A model generated the notes under the pieces. It ran no database searches. It was not told the origin of the DNA and was given only the letters and a program-made list of their open reading frames with translations. A DNA stretch of 64,000 nt from Lysobacter arseniciresistens ZS79. Lineage in GTDB: Bacteria; Pseudomonadota; Gammaproteobacteria; Xanthomonadales; Xanthomonadaceae. Shown here piece after piece: positions 55,965 through 64,000 of this stretch. Made by a program: the position numbers and the translations under genes. Location: positions 1 to 64,000 of the forward strand of contig NZ_AVPT01000013.1 in the NCBI RefSeq assembly GCF_000768335.1, in the 5' to 3' direction. Numbering within the stretch: the first letter of the stretch is position 1; every line of letters starts with the position of its first letter.

Positions 55965-58477
55965 CGGTTGGCGTCCGGGTTGGCGCGGTCGGCGCGCGCG
56001 GCGAAGTCCGCGGCCCGCTCGAAGCCGAACAGGCGCAGGTCGCGGCGCTCCTCGCCATCGATATAGAACAGCGTCGCCGGCGGGCCGATGATCCCGAGCC
56101 GCTTCATCAACGCCTGGTCGACCGCGTCGTTGGCGGTCACGTCGGCCTTGAGCAGCACGAAATCGGCGAGCGCGGCGTGGACCACCGGTTCGGGGAAGGT
56201 GTACTTCTCCATCTCCTTGCAGGACACGCACCAGTCGGCATAGAAGTCGAACATCAGCGGTTGGCCGGCCTCGGCCGCCGCGGCGACCTCGCGGTCGAGG
56301 TCCTCCAGCGACTTGATCATGCGAAACGGCAGCTTGCGGTCCTCGACCGCGCCGCCGCGCAACCCGTCCAGCGGACGCAACGGGTCGCTGCCGCCGGCCA
56401 GCGCGCCGACCACCTGGGTCGCACCGGCGATGGCGAGCAGGCCGGCCGCGGTCCAGCCCAGCACCCGCAGCCAGTCACGGGCCTGCGAACGCGCCGCGGC
56501 CAGTGCCAGCGTGGCCGCCGCCGCGATCAGCAGCGCGCCCCACAGGCCCAGCGCGACCGGCCCCGGCAGCACCCGCGACACCATCCACACCGCCAGCCCA
56601 AGGAACACGAAGCCGAACGCGCGCTGCACCGCCACCATCCACGGCCCGCTGGTCGGCAGGCCCTTGCCGGCGGCCACGCCGAACGCCAGCAGCGGCACGC
56701 CCATGCCCATCGCCAGCATGAACAGCGCGGCGCCGCCGAACACCGGATCCTGGGTCTGGCCGATATACAGCACCGCCGCGGCCAGCGGCGGCGCCACGCA
56801 CGGCCCGACGATCAGCGCCGACAGCGCGCCCATCACCGCCACCCCGGCCAGCGAGCCGCCGCGTTGGCGGTCGCTGAGCGCACCCAGCCGGCGGCGCAGC
56901 CCGGCCGGCAGCTGCAACTCGTACAGGCCGAAGCTCGACAGCGCCAGCGCCACGAACAGCGCCGCGAACGCCGCCAGCACCCACGGGTTCTGGAACGCGA
57001 TCTGCAGGTTGGCGCCGACCAGCCCGGCGACCACGCCGGCAACGGTGAACACCAGCGCGCTGGACAGCACGTAGACGAACGACAACCCCAGCGCGCGCGC
57101 CGCGCCGAGGCCGCGCTCGTGCCCGGCCGAGGCGCCGGCGATCAGTCCCGACAGGATCGGGATCATCGGCAGCACGCAGGGGGTGAACGACAGCAGCAGG
57201 CCGAAGCCGAAGAAGCTCAGTAGCGCCCACCAGCGGTCCGGGCCGGACAGGGCGGCGGCCAGGCGGCTGTCCTCGGCGAGGCGGGTGGCGGTGTCGGTCG
57301 CGGACGTGTCGCCCGCGGCCGCGAAGGCGCCGGTTTCCGACTTGGAGCCGGCGCCGTTGTCGATCGATCCCGCGGCGATCGGCCCGGGGCTGTCCTGCGT
57401 GGCTACGGACGAGCCGGATTCCAGCGGGCGGTCCTCCGCAATCGCGCCGTCGGCCGCAGCCCCGTCGGCCGCGGACGCGCTGGCCGAACCACTCTCGGCC
57501 ACGCCGGACGGTGCCGATGCGGCGGCGCCCGCGGACACCGTCGCCAGCGCCGGCAACGCCACCTCCACCGTCCGCGTCATCGGCGGGTAGCAGATGCCAT
57601 CGTTCTGGCAGCCCTGGAAGCCGGCCCGCAGCCGGATCGTGGTCGCGGTGGCGGTCGCGCGGCGCAGCGGCACGGTCACCTCGACCGGGTCGAAATAGAC
57701 CACCGTCTCGCCGAAGTAGCCGTCGCGGTGGCGCCGGCCCTGCGGCCACTGCGCGCGGCCCAGTGACACGCCGCCGCTGCCGCCGGCCAGCGCCAGCGTG
57801 GTCTGGTCGCGGTACAGGTAGTAGCCAGGTGCCGGCGAGAAACGCAGCCGCAGCGTGTCGCCGTCGTCGGCGATCGCCTCGAAACCGAAGGCCTGCTCCG
57901 GCGGCAGCGGCTCGTCGAAGCCACCCGCGGCGTCGAGCAGCGGATTGCCGGGCAGGCGCACCGGATTGGCCGCACCCGGGGTGCCGACACCGCCGAGCAG
58001 GCCGGCCCCGGCCGCGCCGGGCACCGGGTCGACCCCGCCGCCGGCCGGCAGTTGCACGGTGATCCGGCGGGTCTGCGGCGGGTAGCAGATGCCGGCGTCG
58101 GCGCAGCCCTGGTACTTGACCGTCAGCACGGTGGACGCCGCGCGCGGCTCGCCCGGCAGCGTCGCCACCAGGCGGTCGCGGTAGGTCTCGACCTTGCCGA
58201 AGAACTCGTCCTCGTACGGCGTGCCGGCCGGCATCCGCAGCTCGCCGGCGGCAAAGCCGGCGTCGGCCGCGACGCTGGTGCGGTGGCGGTACAGGTAGTA
58301 GCCGTCGGCAATGTCCCAGCGGATCTCGATCGCGCCGTCGGCCGCCGGCCGCGCGGCGAGCGCGAACGCCTCGTCGACCGGCAGCAGGTCCTCGGGGTCG
58401 ATCGCCGCCTGCGCGGTCAGTGCCACCAGGCCAAGCAGGAGCGCCAGCCAGCGGCCGGCGGTGCGGGGTTCAGTCAT
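55961..58477 (-). CDS. dsbD: DsbD with two alpha domains
   Basis: An 838-residue thiol:disulfide interchange protein, about 240 longer than E. coli DsbD (565 residues). The signal peptide ends near AQA. Two N-terminal alpha domains follow: residues 26-145 with C125 and C131 (GCADAGICYPP), and 190-310 with C290 and C296 (GCQNDGICYPP). Next come a Ser/Ala linker, eight helices (SFTPCVLPMIPILSG, GPCVAPPLAAAV) and a thioredoxin gamma domain (YADWCVSCKEME). The start at 58477 lies within the end of cutA. Either alpha domain could exchange electrons with different partners. Confidence 0.9.
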   Translation of the reverse strand: MTEPRTAGRWLALLLGLVALTAQAAIDPEDLLPVDEAFALAARPAADGAIEIRWDIADGYYLYRHRTSVAADAGFAAGELRMPAGTPYEDEFFGKVETYRDRLVATLPGEPRAASTVLTVKYQGCADAGICYPPQTRRITVQLPAGGGVDPVPGAAGAGLLGGVGTPGAANPVRLPGNPLLDAAGGFDEPLPPEQAFGFEAIADDGDTLRLRFSPAPGYYLYRDQTTLALAGGSGGVSLGRAQWPQGRRHRDGYFGETVVYFDPVEVTVPLRRATATATTIRLRAGFQGCQNDGICYPPMTRTVEVALPALATVSAGAAASAPSGVAESGSASASAADGAAADGAIAEDRPLESGSSVATQDSPGPIAAGSIDNGAGSKSETGAFAAAGDTSATDTATRLAEDSRLAAALSGPDRWWALLSFFGFGLLLSFTPCVLPMIPILSGLIAGASAGHERGLGAARALGLSFVYVLSSALVFTVAGVVAGLVGANLQIAFQNPWVLAAFAALFVALALSSFGLYELQLPAGLRRRLGALSDRQRGGSLAGVAVMGALSALIVGPCVAPPLAAAVLYIGQTQDPVFGGAALFMLAMGMGVPLLAFGVAAGKGLPTSGPWMVAVQRAFGFVFLGLAVWMVSRVLPGPVALGLWGALLIAAAATLALAAARSQARDWLRVLGWTAAGLLAIAGATQVVGALAGGSDPLRPLDGLRGGAVEDRKLPFRMIKSLEDLDREVAAAAEAGQPLMFDFYADWCVSCKEMEKYTFPEPVVHAALADFVLLKADVTANDAVDQALMKRLGIIGPPATLFYIDGEERRDLRLFGFERAADFAARADRANPDANR

Positions 58478-58793
58478 TGCGTCGTGTCTGCGCGGCCACC
58501 CAGGCCAGGTACGGGGCGAAGCCGCCGGCGGCTTCGACCGCGACCAGCTCGGGAAGTTCATACGGATGCAGCACCTGCAGCCGCGCGGCCAGCGCGTCCA
58601 GGCGGTCGGCGGTGGTCTTGATCAGCAGCAGCACCTCGGCGTCGTGCTGGACCGCGCCTTCCCAGCGGTAGGTCGACTGCACGCCCGGCAGCCGGCTGAC
58701 GCAGGCGGCCAGCCGCTCGTCGACCAGCGCTTCGGCGATCGCGCGTGCGCTGGCTTCGTCGGGGCAGGTGGAGAGGCAGAGCAGGACGGGCAT
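58470..58793 (-). CDS. cutA: CutA divalent-cation tolerance protein
   Basis: A 107-residue trimeric protein. CVSRLPGVQSTYRWEGAVQ and LLLIKTTADRLDAL and HPYELPELVAV are the CutA signature. It is upstream of dsbD, with an eight-base overlap, a pairing also seen in E. coli (cutA-dsbD). The link with copper tolerance is historical and unproven. Confidence 0.93.
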   Translation of the reverse strand: MPVLLCLSTCPDEASARAIAEALVDERLAACVSRLPGVQSTYRWEGAVQHDAEVLLLIKTTADRLDALAARLQVLHPYELPELVAVEAAGGFAPYLAWVAAQTRRND

Positions 58794-58890
58794 CGCGGGC
58801 GCTCGGGAGTGACCGCATAGCCTAGCCCAGCTGTGCCGGCGCGGTCCGGCACAGCTTGGCGAAACGTGCCACCGGGCCGGACGCCGGCCG

Positions 58891-59280
58891 TCAGCTGGTG
58901 CGCGGGCGCCCGATCCGCCGCTGCGCGAGCTGCTCGACCACTTCCACCAGCGGCGCCCGCGCCCGCACCGGACTGTCGCGGAACGCTGTCAGCAGGCGCC
59001 GCTCCAGCGGGTCGTCGACCAGCAGCGCGTCGGCGGTGGCGATCGAGTCCATCTCGACCTGCTGCGACAGTGCCATCCGGCCGCGGCCGGTCGCCAGCCA
59101 TTCGAACTGCACCCCGGTCACCATCGCGATCTCGCGCAGGTGGGCGGCGCTGGGCGATTTGCCGGGGTTGCCTTCCCAGTGGCTGACCGCGCTGCGCTGG
59201 ACCCCGACCGCGGCGGCGAGCGCGGCCTGCGACAGCCCGCCGTGGCGGCGGGCGAGGCGGATGCGGAGGGCTGGTGTCAT
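58891..59280 (-). CDS. XRE-family transcriptional regulator
   Basis: A 129-residue protein with an N-terminal helix-turn-helix (LSQAALAAAVGVQRSAVSHW) and a short C-terminal region. It is divergent from groES. The intergenic region has TACC-GAA-GGTA at 59330-59340 and two related sites, which may be its operators. Targets unknown. Confidence 0.85.
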   Translation of the reverse strand: MTPALRIRLARRHGGLSQAALAAAVGVQRSAVSHWEGNPGKSPSAAHLREIAMVTGVQFEWLATGRGRMALSQQVEMDSIATADALLVDDPLERRLLTAFRDSPVRARAPLVEVVEQLAQRRIGRPRTS

Positions 59281-59329
59281 GGTCGGCTCCGGCCGCGCGC
59301 GCGGCGTCTGCGTGGAATTTGCGCTCCGC

Positions 59330-59340
59330 TACCGAAGGTA
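59330..59340. promoter_or_regulatory. candidate operator for the XRE regulator
   Basis: TACCGAAGGTA is a perfect inverted repeat 50 bases upstream of the regulator start. Related sequences CTAACGGTAGC and GTTACCGATAG lie near 59376 and 59442 in the same gap. Confidence 0.35.
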
Positions 59341-59603
59341 ACGGAGTGCCTGAAATTAACATCAACTTGTTGTCTAACGGTAGCCATATGGAAGCTGAAC
59401 ATCGGTGCAGCTGAATATTCCGACGTTCGTCACGACTTTGCGTTACCGATAGAAACCATCCCACGTATGGAAAGAGATGGAAAAAGTGACCCGGTTGGGC
59501 CAATATCGCCGCCGGTCGACAAGGAGTCGGCCCGACATGGGGGTCCAAGGTCAGGGGAGAGGCGCGGGATGCGCCGCGCTCGGAAGCCGATCCCGAAACC
59601 GGA

Positions 59604-59637
59604 AGACGCGCCTCTCACCGAGGCGCGTCTTTTTTTT
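59604..59637 (+). terminator. strong intrinsic terminator without an upstream coding gene
   Basis: AGACGCGCCTC, loop TCACC, GAGGCGCGTCT, then eight T. It faces right in the 522-base gap 59281-59802. No protein gene precedes it on this strand, so a short RNA starting somewhere in 59341-59560 is possible. No known RNA family was recognised. Confidence 0.8.
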
Positions 59638-59727
59638 CGCCCGGCGCCAGCTCCGGCCCTTGAAAGGCCGGAGCCGCGCCCCATCTCCAGCGCAGTCCCG
59701 GGTTCCCGGGCGCGGCCGCTCCCGGAC

Positions 59728-59754
59728 TTGGCACTCCACCGGGGCGACTGCTAG
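59728..59754. promoter_or_regulatory. degenerate CIRCE element before groES
   Basis: TTGGCACTC-N9-GACTGCTAG differs from the CIRCE consensus (TTAGCACTC-N9-GAGTGCTAA) at three positions. It lies 49 bases before the groES start and includes TTGGCA, usable as a -35, with TAGATT 18 bases on. HrcA control is likely. Confidence 0.7.
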
Positions 59755-59802
59755 ATTTCGCGTCCTTTCCCCACCCTTTCAACCACTTACGAGGTTGTAG
59801 AA

Positions 59803-60090
59803 ATGAACATCAAGCCGTTGTTCGACCGCGTGGTCATCAAGCGCATGGAAGAAGAAAAGATGTCCGCCGGCGGCATCGTCATTCCGGATTCGGCCACCGA
59901 GAAGCCGATCAAGGGCGAGGTCATCGCGGTCGGCGAGGGCAAGGCCCTGGACAACGGCAGCGTGCGCGCGCCGAAGGTCAAGGCTGGCGACAAGGTCCTG
60001 TTCGGCAAGTACTCCGGCACCGAGGTCAAGCTCGACGGCACTGACTATCTGGTGGTGAAGGAAGACGACATCTTCGCGATCCTCGGTTGA
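59803..60090 (+). CDS. groES: co-chaperonin GroES
   Basis: A 95-residue protein, lid of the GroEL cage. [20 protein letters not shown] and the mobile loop [15 protein letters not shown] are standard. groEL follows by 60 bases. Confidence 0.98.
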   Translation: MNIKPLFDRVVIKRMEEEKMSAGGIVIPDSATEKPIKGEVIAVGEGKALDNGSVRAPKVKAGDKVLFGKYSGTEVKLDGTDYLVVKEDDIFAILG

Positions 60091-60144
60091 TCGCGGCGCG
60101 CTTCCGTTTCCCATTTCCCTTTTTTTGAACTTCTTTTGAGGTAA

Positions 60145-61791
<1,647 letters not shown>

Positions 61792-61820
61792 GCCGGTTCC
61801 ATTGCGTCACTGCGATACGG

Positions 61821-61851
61821 AAGGCTCCGTCGGCAACGGCGGGGCCTTTTT
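61821..61851 (+). terminator. terminator of the groESL operon
   Basis: AAGGCTCCGT, loop, ACGGCGGGGCCTT and a T run, beginning 30 bases after the groEL stop. Confidence 0.8.
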
Positions 61852-61890
61852 CGTGCGGCGCCCCGGGACACATGCGAAACCGTCGTTTTT

Positions 61891-61926
61891 GAACCCGCGG
61901 GTTCTCTTTTGCACTGCAGCGTGCAA
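61891..61926. repeat. two adjacent palindromes
   Basis: GAACCCGCGGGTTC (61891-61904) is a perfect 14-base palindrome, and TTGCAC-N6-GTGCAA (61909-61926) follows. They precede a second terminator at 61983-62016, in a 414-base gap with no protein gene. Confidence 0.6.
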
Positions 61927-61982
61927 TCGGCCTAACGCTTCCTTCACGATCGACCCGCATCCCGACGTGGGGGAGGGAGCAG

Positions 61983-62016
61983 GCCCGCAACCGGTTCGTC
62001 CGGGGCGGGCTTTTTT
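61983..62016 (+). terminator. second intrinsic terminator in groEL-protease gap
   Basis: GCCCGC and GCGGGC flank a 16-base loop with CCGG/CCGG, followed by six T. It could end a short RNA beginning near the two palindromes; no family was recognised. Confidence 0.7.
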
Positions 62017-62205
62017 AATGCCTGCGGCCGGCCCCCGACCATTTCCCTTCCGGCCGGCTCTCCACGACCACCGACCAGCGGTACCGCCGCGTGGCCGGTC
62101 CGGCGTTGCACATACGTGCATTGCGCTCCCGCCCAACCCTGCTTATCGTTGCCGGGCGCGGGGGATAACCGTGACGCGAGTCACAAGTTATCGGAGAGAG
62201 CGCTG

Positions 62206-63552
62206 ATGAAACGTTTGACCCTGAGTTTGGCCATCGCCGCGACGATGGCCGCCGGCGGTGCGCACGCGGAGACCTTCGTGGTGCAGGCCCGGTCACTGGC
62301 TTTCGACGCTGCGCTGGTGCAGCAGGTCGAGGTCCAGGGCGGGCAGGTCGTGGCCCGCTACCCGCAGATCGGCGTGGCGATCGTCGACTCCGACGCGGGC
62401 TTCCCGCAGCGTGCGCGGCGCCTGCGCGGGCTGGAGTCGGTCACCGCCGACCGCGTGCTCGAGTTCGGACTGCCCGAGACGGTCCCCGCCCTCGACTTCG
62501 CCGAGGCCGCGGCCAATCCGCCGGACAGCGGTGATGACGACTTCTTTTTCGACATGCAGTGGGGCCATGACGCGGTGGACGCGCCGGAGGCCTGGGAACG
62601 CACCGGCGAGCGTGGCGCCGGCGTGCGGGTGGCGATCCTCGATTCGGGCATCGACTGCGACCACCCGGACCTGCAGCCCAACCTCAACGCCGGCCTGAGC
62701 ACGTCGTTCGTCGCCGGCGAGACGGTGTGCGAAATGCCGGGCGGCTTCAACCACGGCAGCCACGTCGCCGGTACGGTGGCGGCGGCCGACAACGCCTTCG
62801 GCGCGATTGGTATTGCGCCGGAGGCGGAGATCGTCGCGGTCAAGGTGCTGTCGGCCTACACCGGCTCGGGCAGCTTCGCCAGCATCATCGGCGGCATCGT
62901 CTACGCGGCCGACGCCGACGCCGACCTGGTCAACATGAGCCTGGGCGTGCGCGGCGGGCTGCCGGTGACGCCGGAGACCCACAGCCTGGCCGGCGCGGTG
63001 CAGCGGGCGCTGACCTATGCACGCCAGCAGGGCACCACGGTGATCGCCTCGGCCGGCAACGACGGCATCGACTTCGATACCGCCACCGACCCGTACGGCA
63101 ACCGGCTGATCGCGTTCCCGGGCGGCCTGCACGGCGTCATCGGGGTGTCGGCGACGGCGCCGGCGGGCTGGGGCCTGAGCCCGATGACCGACAAGGATCT
63201 GCTGGCGCACTACAGCAGCCATGGCAAGGTGGTGGTGAACTTCGCCGCGCCCGGCGGTGACTGGGACTACCCGGGCAACGAGAACTGCACGATCGCCGGA
63301 ATCACCCGCCCGTGCTTCGTGTTCGACTATGTCTTCAGCACCACCAACGGGGGCTGGACATGGGCGGCGGGGACCAGCATGGCGGCCCCGCACGTGACCG
63401 GCGTGGCTGCGCTGATCATCGGTGCCAACGGGGGCGACATGGACCCCAGCGAGGTGCTGTCGGCGCTGACGCACGGTGCCGACGACATCGGCGATCAGGG
63501 AATCGACGCGTTCTACGGCCGCGGCCGGGTGAACGCGGACCGCTCGCTGTAA
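62206..63552 (+). CDS. secreted S8 family serine protease (subtilase)
   Basis: A 448-residue protease starting at the ATG at 62206, with GGAGAG upstream. A signal peptide ends at AHA (residue 21). A propeptide of about 100 residues is followed by the catalytic domain: D146 (ILDSGIDCDHPD), H183 (NHGSHVAGT) and S391 (GTSMAAPH). It has no C-terminal pre-peptidase domain, unlike many xanthomonad subtilases. Probably exported and self-processed. Confidence 0.92.
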   Translation: MKRLTLSLAIAATMAAGGAHAETFVVQARSLAFDAALVQQVEVQGGQVVARYPQIGVAIVDSDAGFPQRARRLRGLESVTADRVLEFGLPETVPALDFAEAAANPPDSGDDDFFFDMQWGHDAVDAPEAWERTGERGAGVRVAILDSGIDCDHPDLQPNLNAGLSTSFVAGETVCEMPGGFNHGSHVAGTVAAADNAFGAIGIAPEAEIVAVKVLSAYTGSGSFASIIGGIVYAADADADLVNMSLGVRGGLPVTPETHSLAGAVQRALTYARQQGTTVIASAGNDGIDFDTATDPYGNRLIAFPGGLHGVIGVSATAPAGWGLSPMTDKDLLAHYSSHGKVVVNFAAPGGDWDYPGNENCTIAGITRPCFVFDYVFSTTNGGWTWAAGTSMAAPHVTGVAALIIGANGGDMDPSEVLSALTHGADDIGDQGIDAFYGRGRVNADRSL

Positions 63553-63616
63553 CGCGGCAACGGCCGGTCGCCTGCGGGCGGCCGGCCCCGGCGGGTGCGT
63601 GCGATCATCCGCGGCG

Positions 63617-64000
63617 ATGAACCACGCCCCCGTCGACTCCCTGCCCGCCGACGCCGCCGACCCCGTCCGGCACGCGGTCGAACGCCTGCGCGCCAGCGCC
63701 GACGGGGGCGTCGCGCTGTCCGTTGGCGATGTCGACCGGCTGGCGCGGCTGGCGATCGCCAGCGACTTCGCGGTCGACACCCTGGCGCGGCAGCGCGCGT
63801 TGTTCGCACGCCTGCTCGCCGACGACGGTGCCGCCGCGCTGCCGCCGCCGGTGCTGGAGCCCGGCAACCGCGGCGACTGGGCCGCGTTGCTGCGCCGCTA
63901 CCGCACCGCCGAATCCACCCGGCTGGTCTGGCGCGACGTGCACGGCCTCGACGACGTCGAGGCCACCCTCGCCGGCAGCACCGCATTGGCCGACACCTGC
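63617..64000 (+). CDS. glnE: glutamine synthetase adenylyltransferase, 5' part
   Basis: The first 128 residues of GlnE, cut by the window end. RRYRTAESTRLVWRDVHGLD and VEATLAGSTALADTC match the start of the N-terminal adenylyl-removing domain. The full enzyme (about 950 residues) adds and removes AMP on glutamine synthetase. Confidence 0.88.
   Translation, partial: MNHAPVDSLPADAADPVRHAVERLRASADGGVALSVGDVDRLARLAIASDFAVDTLARQRALFARLLADDGAAALPPPVLEPGNRGDWAALLRRYRTAESTRLVWRDVHGLDDVEATLAGSTALADTC

Noticed and set aside
59400..59640. 4.5S RNA or 6S RNA before the orphan terminator
   Set aside because: The conserved 4.5S loop sequence is missing and no 6S-like open bubble could be drawn by eye.

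Overview
The window reads as a GC-rich gammaproteobacterial chromosome of the Xanthomonadaceae/Lysobacteraceae type (Lysobacter, Luteimonas, Stenotrophomonas relatives). This rests on the housekeeping set and its order on the right (erpA, nudC, ampE-like, purD, fis-purH, prmA-accC-accB-aroQ, dsbD-cutA, groES-groEL, glnE), on bfd-bfr next to rppH, and on palindromic intergenic repeats resembling those reported in this family. The genus is an inference.

The window falls into two parts. Bases 1 to about 35,650 look like an accessory region. They hold a tyrosine recombinase, five broken protein genes, a lone type I restriction subunit, an RND efflux pair, a short imperfect repeat lying between cargo blocks, and a large set of sulfur and thiol genes. 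The right edge is a tRNA-Met pair: one complete gene, then a copy cut off in its T-arm. From 35,788 onward the genes are dense, intact and almost all housekeeping.

Accessory part, left to right: a frameshifted DUF3800 gene upstream of a CBS-like/HEPN-like protein; an MFS transporter; a NudE, DksA-like zinc finger, universal stress protein and SulP transporter cluster; a decayed flavoprotein gene and a recombinase; an RND adaptor and permease; a DsrE-like relic; a SoxB-like phosphoesterase followed by two c-type cytochromes resembling TsdB and TsdA, then DUF302; a metallo-beta-lactamase/double-rhodanese protein with a broken DUF2892 gene; an OBAP-family lipoprotein; and a BigR/SqrR-type divergent locus. 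That locus has blh-like, two YeeE/YedE half-transporters and DUF442 on one side, and the ArsR-type repressor, TauE/SafE, DUF442 and an ETHE1-like dioxygenase on the other. Next is a DsbRS-like two-component system divergent from dsbD-tlpA/dsbE-dsbG-dsrE. Together these suggest oxidation, detoxification and trafficking of thiosulfate, sulfide and persulfide, plus repair of periplasmic thiols, possibly copper-linked.

Core part: rppH, a Fur-box-associated bfd-bfr pair, DUF4126, a DUF6776-bactofilin-DUF6776 trio, erpA-nudC, an AmpE-like protein, an MFS-acyltransferase fusion, a luciferase-like oxidoreductase, purD, an AGCS symporter, a 730-base block of long inverted repeats, fis-purH, a DUF3426 zinc-ribbon protein, prmA-accC-accB-aroQ, a TlpA-like protein, a DsbD with two alpha domains, cutA, an XRE regulator, groESL behind a degenerate CIRCE element, an S8 protease, and the start of glnE. 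No CRISPR array, rRNA operon or complete insertion sequence was seen.
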